Origin: Bacillus methanolicus MGA3
Lineage (GTDB): Bacteria; Bacillota; Bacilli; Bacillales; Cytobacillaceae
DNA length: 64,000 nt
Direction: 5' to 3'
Assembly (NCBI RefSeq): GCF_000724485.1
Contig: NZ_CP007739.1
Coordinates: forward strand, 2,884,001 to 2,948,000
The notes below the pieces were generated by a model. The model ran no database searches. It worked only from the letters and a program-made list of their open reading frames with translations, and was not told where the DNA came from. Positions 7,247 through 21,261 of this stretch are shown one piece after another (position 1 is the stretch's first letter; every line of letters starts with the position of its first letter). The position numbers and the translations under genes were made by a program.

Positions 7247-9568
7247 TTAACGCCGTTTTTTCTTTTTATCCCGCTTGGCTTTTGGGGCGTTTTCATAAAA
7301 CTTTTTTTTCTTTTTCCCTTTTTTCGCCGGCCTTGAGTTCTCCTCTGTTTTGCCTTGACGAGATTTTCTTGGTCCGTCGCCGGCTTTAAAAACACGCGGT
7401 GTTTCATTTCGTTCCCGGCGGCGCGTTCCTTTCATGCCGACAATTTCAAAGTCAATGGACCGCTCATCTTTATTCACATTAATAACACGAACAGTAATTT
7501 CGTCGCCAATTCGGAATACATTTCCGGTTCGCTCGCCAATCATTGCATAATGGCGCTCATCATACCGGTAATAGTCGTCCGTCATATAACTGACATGCAC
7601 GAGCCCTTCAATCGTATTTGGAAGCTCAACAAACATCCCGAAATTTGTGACAGAGCTGATAATCCCATCAAATTCCTCGCCGATTTTATCTTCCATATAT
7701 TCGGCTTTTTTCAACTCATCTGTTTCCCGTTCTGCTTCAACAGCTCTGCGCTCCATGTTAGAAGAGTGTTCCGCAATATCCGGAAGCCTCGCATTCCATT
7801 TTTCCCTAGTTGCCGCATCCATTTTTCCTTCAATCAAGTATGTCCGTATTAAGCGATGGACAATTAAGTCCGGATAACGGCGGATCGGTGATGTAAAATG
7901 AGTATAAAAATCAGTTGACAGCCCGAAGTGGCCAAGGCTTTCAGGTTTATATTTTGCTTGCTGCATCGACCGAAGCATCACAGTTGAGACGACCATTTCT
8001 TCCGGCTTCCCTTGAACCTCTTCAATAATTTCCTGAAGAGCTCTTGGGTGTACATGATTTGCTGTTCCTTTTACAATATATCCAAAGTTTGTAATGAATT
8101 CAAAGAATCGTCTAAGTTTATCTTCTTTTGGATCTTCATGGATCCGGTAAATAAACGGAACATCAAGCCAGTGGAAATGCTCGGCAACAGTCTCATTGGC
8201 CGCTAACATAAATTCTTCAATTAGACGCTCGGCAACAGATCGTTCTCTTATCATGACATCAGTCGGCTTGCCTTCTTCATCAACGATAACCTTTGCTTCT
8301 TTAAAATCAAAATCTATGGCTCCCCGCTTCATCCGTTTGTTCCGAAGTATAGAGGCTAATTCCTCCATCATTTCAAACATCGGAACAAGCGGCTCATAAC
8401 GCTGTCTAAGCGCCTCATCTTTATCAACAAGAATTTTATTCACATCGTTGTAAGTCATCCGCTCCGTTGTTTTGATCACACTTTCAAAAATTTCATGGTT
8501 CACGACTTCTCCGTCGGGATTAATTTCCATAATACATGAAAGAGTCAACCGGTCGACTTTAGGATTTAACGAACAGATTCCGTTTGATAAACGGTGCGGA
8601 ATCATTGGTATGACCCGGTCCACTAAATAAACGCTAGTACCTCTTTTTTCTGCTTCCCTGTCAATCGGCGTGCCTTCCCGCACATAATAGCTGACATCAG
8701 CAATATGAACGCCGAGTTTATAGTTCCCGTTTTCAAGTCGTGAAACTGTAACAGCGTCATCTAAATCCTTTGCATCTTCGCCATCAATCGTGACAATCAT
8801 TTCATCGCGAAGGTCACGGCGGTTGGCAATTTCGCGTTCATCAATCGTATCCGGGGTTTCGTTTGCTTGTTGAAGCACTTCTTCTGGAAACGAAAGAGGC
8901 AATCCGTACTTATGAATGACAGAAAGTATGTCTACACCTGGGTCATTTTTATGGCCAAGAATTTTGATAACTTCCCCTTCTGCACTTTTCCTTCCTTCAG
9001 GATACGTTGTTAGCTTCACAACAACCTTATGGCCATCCACCGCACCTTTAGAAGCTGATTTCGGGATAAAAATATCACTTGCAAACTTCTTATCATCTGG
9101 AATGACAAATCCAAAATGTTTACTCTCAGAATATGTTCCGACAATTTGCTGGATGCCTCTTTCAATGATACGAACAACCGTACCTTCTCTTCTTTGTCCC
9201 GAACTTTCCGTTGAAACACGGACGAGCACGGTATCGCCATGCATGGCATTGTTCGTTTCGTTCGGTGGAATAAAAATATCATCCATGCCAGGTTCATCCG
9301 GAATAACAAAGGCAAACCCTTTTGCATGCCCGGCAAGTTTACCGCGGATAAGGTTCATCTTCTCCGGCAATCCGTAGCGGTTGCTTCGCGTCCTTACAAC
9401 GAGTCCTTTGTCCTCCATAATAACAAGAGCCTTGACGAATTCTTTAAATGTCGTTGAATCTTCGATGCCAAAGGCTTGCTCGAGCTCCCCTACTGTCAAT
9501 GGCTTATAGGCCTCGTCTTTCATATATTGCAGCAGCCTGTCGATATGCTGCTGAATCGATTCTTCCAT
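7247..9568 (-). CDS. rnr: Ribonuclease R
   Basis: A 773-residue processive 3'-5' exoribonuclease of the RNB family. Domains in order: an N-terminal winged helix (about 10-70), two cold-shock OB domains (about 75-220), the RNB catalytic domain with the acidic motif [12 protein letters not shown] (about 263-274), an S1 domain ([19 protein letters not shown]), and a lysine-rich tail ([12 protein letters not shown]) typical of RNase R. It degrades structured RNA and non-stop mRNA handed over by tmRNA. The start is ATG at 9568 behind AAAGGAGGGAAACAAG; an upstream in-frame start adds 14 residues that overlap the SD. est lies 29 bp upstream. Confidence 0.96.
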   Translation of the reverse strand: MEESIQQHIDRLLQYMKDEAYKPLTVGELEQAFGIEDSTTFKEFVKALVIMEDKGLVVRTRSNRYGLPEKMNLIRGKLAGHAKGFAFVIPDEPGMDDIFIPPNETNNAMHGDTVLVRVSTESSGQRREGTVVRIIERGIQQIVGTYSESKHFGFVIPDDKKFASDIFIPKSASKGAVDGHKVVVKLTTYPEGRKSAEGEVIKILGHKNDPGVDILSVIHKYGLPLSFPEEVLQQANETPDTIDEREIANRRDLRDEMIVTIDGEDAKDLDDAVTVSRLENGNYKLGVHIADVSYYVREGTPIDREAEKRGTSVYLVDRVIPMIPHRLSNGICSLNPKVDRLTLSCIMEINPDGEVVNHEIFESVIKTTERMTYNDVNKILVDKDEALRQRYEPLVPMFEMMEELASILRNKRMKRGAIDFDFKEAKVIVDEEGKPTDVMIRERSVAERLIEEFMLAANETVAEHFHWLDVPFIYRIHEDPKEDKLRRFFEFITNFGYIVKGTANHVHPRALQEIIEEVQGKPEEMVVSTVMLRSMQQAKYKPESLGHFGLSTDFYTHFTSPIRRYPDLIVHRLIRTYLIEGKMDAATREKWNARLPDIAEHSSNMERRAVEAERETDELKKAEYMEDKIGEEFDGIISSVTNFGMFVELPNTIEGLVHVSYMTDDYYRYDERHYAMIGERTGNVFRIGDEITVRVINVNKDERSIDFEIVGMKGTRRRERNETPRVFKAGDGPRKSRQGKTEENSRPAKKGKKKKKFYENAPKAKRDKKKKRR

Positions 9569-9597
9569 CTTGTTTCCCTCCTTTGCAAACACTTTTT

Positions 9598-10344
9598 TTA
9601 TTCTTGCCAATTTAGCTGTTCTAAAAACTGATAAACATCCTCGTGGAGCTGGTCTTTTTCTTTATCAAGCGTTATGACATGGCCAGATTCTTCATACCAT
9701 TTAATCTTTTTGACATCTGATTGGACATTATTATAGATGATATTGGCACTGTCAATATTGATCATCTTGTCATGGCGTCCTTGGACAACAAAGATTGGCG
9801 CATAAATCATATCAACATGATTCCTTACATCCGCAATCAATTCCTGCAAAGATTTTAATGTTTTCATAGGTGTTTTCGCAAACTCTGCCATTTCCTGTTC
9901 AATTTGGTCTTCCGGCTTTCCTTCTCGCTTTTTAAATTCGCGAGCATACTCTAAAACTCCTTTATACATGACCTCTTCACTTTTAATATACATCGGTGCA
10001 CACATCGGTATGATTCCCTTCACTGGATGAGTGTAACCCAATTTTAACGAGAAAACCCCTCCTAACGACAAACCAGCAACTGCAATTTCATCATGGCCGC
10101 GTTTTTTCAAAAATTCATACCCCTCCAGTACATCTTTCCACCAATCTTCTGGTCCCGTATGAACCAATTCTTCCGGAGGAACACCGTGGCCTTTATAATG
10201 AGGTGCATGGCACGTATAGCCTTTTTTTTCGAGAAAACGGCCAAGCATACGGACATCAGCGGAATTTCCAGTGAATCCGTGCAATAAGAGGACGGCCCGT
10301 TTTCCCCCTTCAAACGTAAACGGCTCTGGCATCTTAATTCTCAT
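9598..10344 (-). CDS. est: Carboxylesterase (Est30/YvaK type)
   Basis: A 248-residue alpha/beta hydrolase very like Geobacillus Est30. The oxyanion-hole region is [20 protein letters not shown], the nucleophile elbow is AGLSLGG (Ser near 94), the acid is in [10 protein letters not shown] and the histidine in [10 protein letters not shown]. Est30 hydrolyses short-chain esters; the natural substrate is unknown. It lies between secG and rnr, as yvaK does in B. subtilis. The start follows AAAAGGAGTTAATGATCA, where GTTAATG overlaps the spacing. Confidence 0.93.
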   Translation of the reverse strand: MRIKMPEPFTFEGGKRAVLLLHGFTGNSADVRMLGRFLEKKGYTCHAPHYKGHGVPPEELVHTGPEDWWKDVLEGYEFLKKRGHDEIAVAGLSLGGVFSLKLGYTHPVKGIIPMCAPMYIKSEEVMYKGVLEYAREFKKREGKPEDQIEQEMAEFAKTPMKTLKSLQELIADVRNHVDMIYAPIFVVQGRHDKMINIDSANIIYNNVQSDVKKIKWYEESGHVITLDKEKDQLHEDVYQFLEQLNWQE

Positions 10345-10454
10345 TGATCATTAACTCCTTTTATATACATTTGATTAATTTCTTAAAATTATAGTGAGAA
10401 AATATCCTTTTTTTTATTAACGATCCCGAAATCAGCTTTAACGGATAGAAAGCA

Positions 10455-10482
10455 CAAAAAAACCTGACCCGCTGCGGCCAGG
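10455..10482 (-). terminator. Intrinsic terminator after secG
   Basis: Reverse strand CCTGGCC...GGTCAGG stem (10482-10463) with an eight-T run. It separates secG from est. Confidence 0.75.
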
Positions 10483-10493
10483 ATTCTCTATCA

Positions 10494-10727
10494 TTACAAT
10501 TGAAAATAGGTTACGCCGATCGACAAAACGAAAAATAGAATAGCTAAAACAATGGTAATGCGGTGGAGCACTAAATCGATTCCGCGTGCTTTTTGCTTGC
10601 CAAATAAATGTTCTGCGCCTCCGGAAATCGCTCCGGACAAGCCTTCGCTTTTACTTGATTGAAGTAGAACAACAATTATAAGAGCAATACTTACAATAAC
10701 CAATAATGTGACTAATAGTGTGTGCAA
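10494..10727 (-). CDS. secG: Preprotein translocase subunit SecG
   Basis: A 77-residue protein with two membrane helices (about 3-24 and 53-75) around the conserved loop [29 protein letters not shown]. SecG assists SecYE during SecA-driven export. I place the start at TTG 10727-10725 (translated MHTLLVTLL), 7 nt after GGAGGTG. An in-frame start at 10757 would give a non-homologous N-terminus and lacks an SD. Confidence 0.93.
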   Translation of the reverse strand: MHTLLVTLLVIVSIALIIVVLLQSSKSEGLSGAISGGAEHLFGKQKARGIDLVLHRITIVLAILFFVLSIGVTYFQL

Positions 10728-10829
10728 GAAGTACACCTCCGTAAAACGTACATCCACAGTATTTCTAATGTATCATATTTCCTTATAATTAACAATAGCT
10801 AGATTCTTTAGGGCAAATAACGAATAAGC

Positions 10830-10847
10830 GCCAGCTTGTCAGCTGGC
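10830..10847 (-). terminator. Probable terminator hairpin after eno
   Basis: GCCAGCTTGTCAGCTGGC forms a 7-bp stem downstream of the eno stop. The T run on the reverse strand is weak (CTTATTCG), so termination efficiency is uncertain. Confidence 0.55.
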
Positions 10848-10863
10848 ACTTTCCGATCAGAAA

Positions 10864-15687
<4,824 letters not shown>

Positions 15688-15723
15688 GGCAAAGGGTCCT
15701 CCTTTAGGCTCTAATTTAATCGC

Positions 15724-15756
15724 AAAAAAAGGGAGAGGGGAATGATCCCCGCTCCC
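15724..15756 (-). terminator. Terminator/attenuator between gapA and pgk
   Basis: On the reverse strand GGGGAGCGGGGA...TCCCCTCTCCC is a long stem (15756-15731) with seven T after it, 36 bp before the pgk start. Most gapA transcripts would stop here and a fraction would read into pgk, giving the known excess of gapA mRNA. A weak sigma-A-like match (TTGAAT 15803-15798, TATATT 15779-15774, 18 bp apart) lies just before it. Confidence 0.75.
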
Positions 15757-15838
15757 CTTGTACACCCATTTACAATATAGCAGTTTACAGTACAAAAATT
15801 CAATAAATCATTGTAAATGAATAAAAAATGTTTTGCGA

Positions 15839-16846
15839 TTAAAGGCCTTTTTGCCCAATGTAATCAATAAGATCTACTATACGGTATGAATAGCCTGTTT
15901 CGTTATCGTACCATGAAATAACTTTTACCATGCGGCCTTCCATAACCATTGTAGAGAGGGCATCGATGATTGATGAGTTTGTGTTTCCTTTATAGTCGCT
16001 GGATACAAGCGGCTCTTCACTGTAGCCAAGTATGCCTTTTAATTCACCTTCAGCTGCTTCTTTTAAGACTGCATTTACTTTTTCTACTGTTACATCTGTT
16101 TCAAGTTCAGCAACGAAATCAACTAAAGAAACGTTAGGTGTTGGAACACGAATTGCTCCACCGTTTAATTTTCCTTTTAATTCAGGCAATACAAGTGCTA
16201 CAGCTTTTGCAGCGCCTGTCGTTGTCGGAATGATGTTTTCAGCTGCTGCACGGGCACGGCGATAGTCTGCGTGCGGCAGATCAAGGATTTGCTGGTCATT
16301 TGTATAAGAGTGAGCAGTTGTCATCATGCCGCGTTTGATTCCGAATTTAGCATGTAATACTTTCGCAAACGGCGCCAAGCAGTTTGTTGTACAAGAAGCA
16401 TTAGAAATGACTTGATGATTTGCCGGATCATATTTGTCATGGTTTACTCCCATAACAATAGTTATATCTTCATCATTTGCCGGAGCAGAGATGATCACTT
16501 TTTTCGCACCAGCTTCTAAATGTTTTGCAGCATCCGCGCGTTTTCTGAAACGTCCAGTAGATTCCACTACTACTTCAACGCCCAAGTCTCCCCAGCAAAG
16601 TTGTGCAGGATCGCGCTCAGCCAGCACCTTTACTTTTTTGCCGCCGACTACTAAAAAGTCTCCGTCTACAGATACATCTTGATCTAATCTTCCATGTACG
16701 GTGTCATATTTTAAAAGATGTGCAAGCATATTTGCATCTGTTAAATCGTTAACAGCAATTACCTCAACATTAGGATTATTTAATGCCGCACGGAAAACCA
16801 TACGACCAATTCTTCCAAAACCATTAATACCAACTTTTACTGCCAT
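15839..16846 (-). CDS. gapA: Glyceraldehyde-3-phosphate dehydrogenase, glycolytic
   Basis: A 335-residue NAD-dependent enzyme. [19 protein letters not shown] binds [15 protein letters not shown] carries the catalytic Cys near 152; the catalytic His lies in [19 protein letters not shown] is conserved at the C-terminus. The position directly after cggR marks it as GapA rather than the gluconeogenic GapB, which lies elsewhere in Bacillus. Good SD (GAGGAAAAATC). Confidence 0.97.
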   Translation of the reverse strand: MAVKVGINGFGRIGRMVFRAALNNPNVEVIAVNDLTDANMLAHLLKYDTVHGRLDQDVSVDGDFLVVGGKKVKVLAERDPAQLCWGDLGVEVVVESTGRFRKRADAAKHLEAGAKKVIISAPANDEDITIVMGVNHDKYDPANHQVISNASCTTNCLAPFAKVLHAKFGIKRGMMTTAHSYTNDQQILDLPHADYRRARAAAENIIPTTTGAAKAVALVLPELKGKLNGGAIRVPTPNVSLVDFVAELETDVTVEKVNAVLKEAAEGELKGILGYSEEPLVSSDYKGNTNSSIIDALSTMVMEGRMVKVISWYDNETGYSYRIVDLIDYIGQKGL

Positions 16847-16893
16847 GATTTTTCCTCCTCTAAATTGGTAAGGATCACATTTTTATATATTTA

Positions 16894-17925
16894 TTAATGG
16901 GCAAACCCTTGTACCAACTGTTTTGCGGCCCCTTCATCAGTAATCAAAATCGTCGATGAAGGTGCTCGTTTCATGTAAGCGCGAATGGCTTTTGCCTTTG
17001 AAGCTCCGCCCGCAACTGCAATTACATTATCAACTTTTGATAAATCAGCCAGCTGCAGTCCAATCGTTGAAACTTTATGGACTACCTCTCCTGCTTCATT
17101 AAAGTAATAACCAAAAGCCTCTCCAACCGCTTTCCTCTGTTTAATTAATTGGAAATCTTGTTCACTTGTTTTGCGGCGTTCCGCCATTGTAATAGCATCT
17201 CCAATTCCATGCAATACCATGTTGGCCGATTTTATCAAACCGAGTACTTCATTAATTAAAGGATCTTTCATTATAGAAATATACATTTCTTTGCTAACTT
17301 GATCTGGGACGTACAAAACACGGTGCTTTGTGCCTGTATTCTCTGCCATTTTTGCGCAAATGGTGTTGGCTTGGTTATTTACATCTTCGCCAATTCCTCC
17401 GCGGGCAGGAACAAACAAAATTTCTTTTTCGCCAAAATCAGGCGTCAGCATGTCAGCAACTGTTGCCATGGTTGTTCCTCCGGTTACCGCGATGATGTTC
17501 TTGTCTTCAAGCAATTTTTTCATACAATTCGCACATGCCCGTCCCAGCTCGGTTTTGACCCATGGAGATTGGTCGCTGTCACCGGAAACGATCACTACTT
17601 TTCGAATCTTTAACTGTTGTTGAAGCTGTTTCTCAAGTTTGTCAATACCTATTACTCCTCTCATGATGCTTTCAAGTTTTTCAAGAAGATTTTTTCCATC
17701 AGCAGTTAAGCTCATACCAACACCGGTTATAGAAATTAAATTTTGGTCTTTCAGAAATTCAACTTCTGAGCGCAAAACTCGTTCTGTCATCCCAAGGCTC
17801 ATTGCCAAGCTTCTCCTGCCCACTGGCTGCATCAAATTTATATAATGCAGAATATGGTATCGTTTTTGCATAACATTGAGAAGGTCAGGCAATAATCTTT
17901 TTTGAATATCAAGTAAAGAGTCCAT
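16894..17925 (-). CDS. cggR: Central glycolytic genes regulator CggR
   Basis: A 343-residue SorC/DeoR-type repressor. The N-terminal winged helix (about 10-75, QKRLLPDLLNVMQKRYHILHY, VGRRSLAMSLGMTERVLRSE) precedes a sugar-binding domain with SGDSDQSPWVKTELG and AVTGGTTMATVA. In B. subtilis fructose-1,6-bisphosphate relieves repression of the hexacistronic cggR-gapA-pgk-tpiA-pgm-eno operon; the order is identical here. The start is ATG at 17925 after AAAGGAGAATATTCCC. A longer in-frame start at 17958 lies inside the operator and has no SD. Confidence 0.96.
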   Translation of the reverse strand: MDSLLDIQKRLLPDLLNVMQKRYHILHYINLMQPVGRRSLAMSLGMTERVLRSEVEFLKDQNLISITGVGMSLTADGKNLLEKLESIMRGVIGIDKLEKQLQQQLKIRKVVIVSGDSDQSPWVKTELGRACANCMKKLLEDKNIIAVTGGTTMATVADMLTPDFGEKEILFVPARGGIGEDVNNQANTICAKMAENTGTKHRVLYVPDQVSKEMYISIMKDPLINEVLGLIKSANMVLHGIGDAITMAERRKTSEQDFQLIKQRKAVGEAFGYYFNEAGEVVHKVSTIGLQLADLSKVDNVIAVAGGASKAKAIRAYMKRAPSSTILITDEGAAKQLVQGFAH

Positions 17926-17953
17926 GGGAATATTCTCCTTTACATACAGGTTG

Positions 17954-17989
17954 GTCATAAAATGTCCCGGTGTGACATAATTTGTCCCG
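17954..17989 (-). promoter_or_regulatory. CggR operator
   Basis: Reading on the reverse strand, CGGGAC-N6-TGTC-N4-CGGGAC-N6-TGAC fits the published CggR consensus CGGGACN6TGTCN4CGGGACN6TGTC with one mismatch. It lies between promoter and cggR start, as in B. subtilis, where CggR blocks elongating polymerase. Confidence 0.9.
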
Positions 17990-17997
17990 CTTACTGC

Positions 17998-18038
17998 AAA
18001 AAAAAATCACTCCTGATTCAATTCCATTTTAACAGGAG
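17998..18038 (-). terminator. Terminator of the glutaredoxin-like gene overlapping the cggR promoter
   Basis: CTCCTG (18010-18015) and CAGGAG (18033-18038) pair and are followed on the reverse strand by nine T. The loop is long (17 nt). Confidence 0.6.
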
Positions 18039-18054
18039 CGAAAAGCGAATTCAA
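18026..18054 (-). promoter_or_regulatory. Sigma-A promoter of the cggR-eno operon
   Basis: Reverse strand TTGAAT (18054-18049), 17 bp, TAAAAT (18031-18026). Transcription from about 18018 would cross the CggR operator some 30 nt later. Confidence 0.65.
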
Positions 18055-18055
18055 C

Positions 18056-18307
18056 TCAAAAATCCGTTGTTTTTTCTTGTAAACGCTTAATCATTACTAT
18101 TTTATCAACATGCCCATATTGAACTACTTCTCCGTCAATTTCAACGACAGGGATCATTAAGCCGAATTTTTCAGTCAAAGCATCGCTTTCGTCAATATCC
18201 ACTTCCTCAAGTGTAAAAGGATACTCACTTTTAATCTCCTGCAAAACTTGTTTTGCTTTCTCACATAACGGGCATTTTTTTCTTGTATAAAAGATAATTT
18301 TTTGCAC
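18056..18307 (-). CDS. Glutaredoxin-family thiol protein
   Basis: An 83-residue thioredoxin-fold protein with a CPLC active site (FYTRKKCPLCEKAKQVL) and the cis-proline segment LMIPVVEIDGEVVQYG. Small glutaredoxin-like proteins of this type reduce disulfides or bacillithiol adducts, but the partner here is unknown. It lies 15 bp after sigL and probably shares its transcript. Confidence 0.85.
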   Translation of the reverse strand: MQKIIFYTRKKCPLCEKAKQVLQEIKSEYPFTLEEVDIDESDALTEKFGLMIPVVEIDGEVVQYGHVDKIVMIKRLQEKTTDF

Positions 18308-18322
18308 TTTGATTCTCCTTTT

Positions 18323-19654
18323 CTATTCATACCGTTTCCGTTTGGATGATGAGGGTATTCTAAGCTGGTCCCGATACTTAGCCACTGTGCGGCGGGAAAC
18401 GATAATTCCCTCCCGATTTTTCAACATTTGGACGATTTCCTGATCGGAAAGGGGCTTCTGTTTATTTTCTTCAGCAATATAGGCAGAAATCAAATTTTTC
18501 ACCTGGCTTGATGATGCACTTTCATTTGAAACAGTTTGTACCGTACTCGTAAAGAATGATTTTAAATCTACTGTCCCATATGGTGTTTGTGCAAATTTTC
18601 CGCGAACAGCCCTGCTAACCGTTGATTCATGAATTCCCAGCTCATCAGAAAGCTCCTTCATTGTCATCGGTTTTAAATGCTCTGGCCCTTTATAAAAAAA
18701 ACCCTGCTGCTTTTCTGCAATTTTTAAGGCTACCTTTAAGAGCGTTTCCTTTCTTTGCTCAAGGCTTCTTATAAGCCAGTAATATTCCTGCTGCTTTTCC
18801 TGCAGAAAACGGCTCACTTCAGGGTTATTATAGGAAACGAATTTCTTATAATACATTTCATTAAAGCTGATTTTTGGCATGGCATCATCGAAAACTTTTA
18901 CGGTAAGATTTTGCCCGTCGCGATCAATAATCACATCCGGAATCACATATGCCGGCTTTTCATGATGGAAGATCGCACCCGGTCTTGGATTTAAGGACTG
19001 CAAGCAATCAAATACTCTTTGAATATCTTTTATTTCGACATGTAGTTTCTTTGCTAGTTCTTTCCATTTCCTTTCCGCAAACGGAAAAAAGTGCTGATCT
19101 ACAATTTTTTCAGCTAAAGGATCTCTTTTTTCTTTCTTCCTAAGTTGAATGAGAAGGCATTCTCTTAATGATCTGGCTCCAATTCCTGCGGGCTCTAAAT
19201 CTTGTAATAGATTAACACAAAATTGTACTTTATCGGAAGTAATTTGAAAGTGGGCTGATACTTTTTCCAAATCAGTTCTCAAGTAACCGTTTTCATCGAT
19301 GCATTGAATAAGATAGCTGATGACCTTTTTCTGCTCTGGGGTTATTTCTTTCAGATTTATCTGTGAAAGCAAATATTCATCAAGCGTAACCACTGTTTCC
19401 CCTATATGCTCTATCCATTTTTTTTCGTCATTGTCTATTTTTTTCGGTTTCGGTTTCCATCTGTCAACCTGAGGGTCTATTGCTCTAATATGATTGTCTT
19501 CTATTTGTAAAAGGGGATTTTCCATTGTTTTAGAATCAAGAAAAGCTGAAAGTTCATGGGCAGAGTATTGTAAAAGTGCAATCGCCTGTGTCAGCTCTTG
19601 CGTCATAGTCAATTTCATTGTTTGCTGTTGCCAAAGCCCGGCTTTTAAATTCAT
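18323..19654 (-). CDS. sigL: RNA polymerase sigma-54 factor
   Basis: A 443-residue RpoN/SigL protein. Region I (LWQQQTMKLTMTQELTQAIALLQYSAHEL) interacts with activators; the core-binding domain is central; the helix-turn-helix KELSDELGIHESTVSRAVRGKF precedes the C-terminal RpoN box RRTVAKYRDQLRIPSS, which reads the -24 element. In Bacillus it drives levanase and amino-acid degradation operons with dedicated AAA+ activators, none of which is in the window. The start is taken at ATG 19654 (MNLKAG); MG two codons upstream is also possible. Confidence 0.96.
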   Translation of the reverse strand: MNLKAGLWQQQTMKLTMTQELTQAIALLQYSAHELSAFLDSKTMENPLLQIEDNHIRAIDPQVDRWKPKPKKIDNDEKKWIEHIGETVVTLDEYLLSQINLKEITPEQKKVISYLIQCIDENGYLRTDLEKVSAHFQITSDKVQFCVNLLQDLEPAGIGARSLRECLLIQLRKKEKRDPLAEKIVDQHFFPFAERKWKELAKKLHVEIKDIQRVFDCLQSLNPRPGAIFHHEKPAYVIPDVIIDRDGQNLTVKVFDDAMPKISFNEMYYKKFVSYNNPEVSRFLQEKQQEYYWLIRSLEQRKETLLKVALKIAEKQQGFFYKGPEHLKPMTMKELSDELGIHESTVSRAVRGKFAQTPYGTVDLKSFFTSTVQTVSNESASSSQVKNLISAYIAEENKQKPLSDQEIVQMLKNREGIIVSRRTVAKYRDQLRIPSSSKRKRYE

Positions 19655-19821
19655 GCCCATCCCCCTTTCCGAGATTGCAGCGGACAACCTATTAATTCTT
19701 TCTAGGAAACGGTTTCAAAAATCGAATTTTCATAATTTTTTCACTCACTCTTATTTTACAATAAGGAAAGCAATTGTTGTATGGAAAATAATATCCTTTT
19801 AGGCGATCAATTCATGTACAA

Positions 19822-19857
19822 AAATAAAAACCCCTTCCCCAAAACAGGAAAGAGGTT
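19822..19857 (-). terminator. Terminator of the tRNA-Arg gene
   Basis: Reverse strand AACCTCTTTCC...GGGGAAGGGGTT stem followed by TTTTTATTTTT, immediately after the tRNA. Confidence 0.8.
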
Positions 19858-19863
19858 TGCTAG

Positions 19864-19935
19864 CGCCCTCGGCAGGAATCGAACCCACATTTCAAGAACC
19901 GGAATCTTGCGTGCTATCCGTTGCACCACGAGGGC
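19864..19935 (-). tRNA. tRNA-Arg (anticodon CCG)
   Basis: A 72-nt cloverleaf on the reverse strand: acceptor GCCCTCG/CGAGGGC with discriminator G, anticodon arm CAAGA-TTCCGGT-TCTTG with anticodon CCG, T-arm GTGGG-TTCGATT-CCTGC. CCA is not encoded. It reads CGG codons and lies between sigL and clpP, comparable to the single tRNA-Arg near clpP in B. subtilis. Confidence 0.96.
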
Positions 19936-20112
19936 AGAATAAATAAGATTTGTCTTTTTTCTTTCGCGTTACGATTACATATTATATGACATGTTTTCAT
20001 ACTTTGCAAGTACTGATTGTGTTTAAAAAGTCATACATTGGGTATGATGGAATACGGAGGCTTTTCAAAAGAAGTCTGTCGAATGATTCTGCAAAAATGT
20101 AAATGCGAATTG

Positions 20113-20142
20113 TTTGACCTTTATTGACCATTAATGTATGAT
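20113..20142 (+). promoter_or_regulatory. clpP promoter with overlapping CtsR box
   Basis: TTTGACC-TTT-ATTGACC (20113-20129) is the reverse of the CtsR heptad repeat GGTCAAA-N3-GGTCAAA with one change. It covers the -35 TTGACC (20114-20119); TATGAT (20137-20142) is 17 bp further. Heat-shock control by CtsR is therefore expected. Confidence 0.8.
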
Positions 20143-20224
20143 AACAATACATACTATTTCTTCTGTTGGAAGAACCTTGAACAGAAATGTATGACGCAGA
20201 GAGATTAAAGGAGGAAGAGCAAAT

Positions 20225-20830
20225 ATGAATTTAATTCCTACAGTTATTGAACAAACAAACCGGGGAGAGCGTGCATATGACATTTACTCCCGCCTACTTA
20301 AAGACCGTATTATTATGCTTGGAACCCCAATTGATGATTATGTAGCGAACTCAATTGTTGCCCAGCTGCTGTTCCTTGAAGCTGAAAACCCTGAAAAAGA
20401 TATCTCTATCTATATCAACAGCCCTGGCGGAAGCATTACTGCAGGTATGGCCATCTACGACACGATGCAATTTATTAAGCCTGACGTTCAAACGATTTGT
20501 ATCGGAATGGCTGCTTCCATGGGTGCTTTCTTATTGGCAGCCGGCACGAAAGGAAAGCGTTATGCCCTTCCAAACAGTGAAGTGATGATCCATCAGCCGC
20601 TTGGCGGTGCCCAAGGCCAGGCAACAGAAATTGAGATCGCCGCAAAACGTATCTTGTTCCTTCGTGACAAGTTAAATCAAATCCTTTCAGAACGTACTGG
20701 ACAGCCGGTTGAAGTCATCGCAAAAGATACTGACCGCGATAACTTTATGACTGCCCAGCAGGCGCTCGAATATGGGTTAGTTGACCACATCATTACAAGA
20801 AATTCTCTTGAGGATAAGAGTAAAAAATAA
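20225..20830 (+). CDS. clpP: ATP-dependent Clp protease proteolytic subunit ClpP
   Basis: A 201-residue serine peptidase that forms the double heptameric barrel used by ClpX, ClpC and ClpE. The catalytic Ser lies in [11 protein letters not shown] (near 98), His in MIHQPLGG (near 123) and Asp in DRDNFM (near 172). The N-terminus [23 protein letters not shown] is standard. It degrades tmRNA-tagged and heat-damaged proteins and, in Bacillus, competence and sporulation regulators. SD AAAGGAGGAAGAGCAAAT. Confidence 0.98.
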   Translation: MNLIPTVIEQTNRGERAYDIYSRLLKDRIIMLGTPIDDYVANSIVAQLLFLEAENPEKDISIYINSPGGSITAGMAIYDTMQFIKPDVQTICIGMAASMGAFLLAAGTKGKRYALPNSEVMIHQPLGGAQGQATEIEIAAKRILFLRDKLNQILSERTGQPVEVIAKDTDRDNFMTAQQALEYGLVDHIITRNSLEDKSKK

Positions 20831-20882
20831 GTGAACAACTAAAGCCCTTCGAAGCCAGGCGCTGAATCTTGGCAATTTGGAA

Positions 20883-20927
20883 AAGAGGCTGTCTCATAAG
20901 GGTCAGACCCTTATGAGACAGCCTCTT
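20883..20927. terminator. Perfect 22-bp-arm palindrome between clpP and crh; repeat family member
   Basis: AAGAGGCTGTCTCATAAGGGTC, one central A, then the exact reverse complement. T-rich flanks on both sides suit a bidirectional terminator for convergent clpP and crh. Its two motifs, GAGGCTGTCTC and GGGTCAGACCC, recur at 49760-49810 and 61106-61233. Confidence 0.85.
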
Positions 20928-20929
20928 TC

Positions 20930-21187
20930 TTAATCTTCTTGCTGAATATAATTGGCCAACTCTTTAATCGCTTCCTGTTCGTCACTGCCATCTGCTATGA
21001 GAGTAACAACAGCTCCATTGCTTACTGCCAGGCTCATCAGTCCCATGATGCTTTTTGCATTCACTTTTTTCCCGTCTTTCTCCAAATAGATATCTGATGA
21101 AAAACGATTTGCTTTTTGAACAAACAACGCTGCTGGACGCGCTTGCAAGCCCGTTTTTAACGTAACTTTCACCTGTTTCTCCACCAT
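20930..21187 (-). CDS. crh: HPr-like catabolite repression protein Crh
   Basis: An 85-residue HPr-fold protein. Counting from ATG at 21187, residue 15 is Gln (TGLQARPAALF) where HPr has the phospho-His, and Ser46 is kept (NAKSIMGLMSL). It therefore cannot serve in the PTS but can be phosphorylated by HprK, which is encoded in this window, and act as CcpA co-repressor. It ends the whiA-yvcK-rapZ-yvcI cluster, as in B. subtilis. A GTG one codon upstream is in frame but sits nearer the SD GGGAGGA. Confidence 0.96.
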   Translation of the reverse strand: MVEKQVKVTLKTGLQARPAALFVQKANRFSSDIYLEKDGKKVNAKSIMGLMSLAVSNGAVVTLIADGSDEQEAIKELANYIQQED

Positions 21188-21261
21188 CACAAATCCTCCC
21201 TTATCATTAAATGTCTAACGATCAGTCTTTTACCACGTTAAAGCAGCAAGGACCTCGGCAT

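Noticed and set aside
7055..7336. Forward frame of 93 codons across smpB/rnr
   Set aside because: It is antisense to two certain genes, has no SD and is rich in Phe and Cys as expected of the reverse of Lys-rich coding sequence.
9569..9610. Longer N-termini for rnr, and similarly for tpiA, pgk, cggR, whiA, hisA, hisZ, uvrB and swrC
   Set aside because: The extra codons run across ribosome-binding sites, operators or terminators and lack homology; internal starts with good SDs match family lengths.
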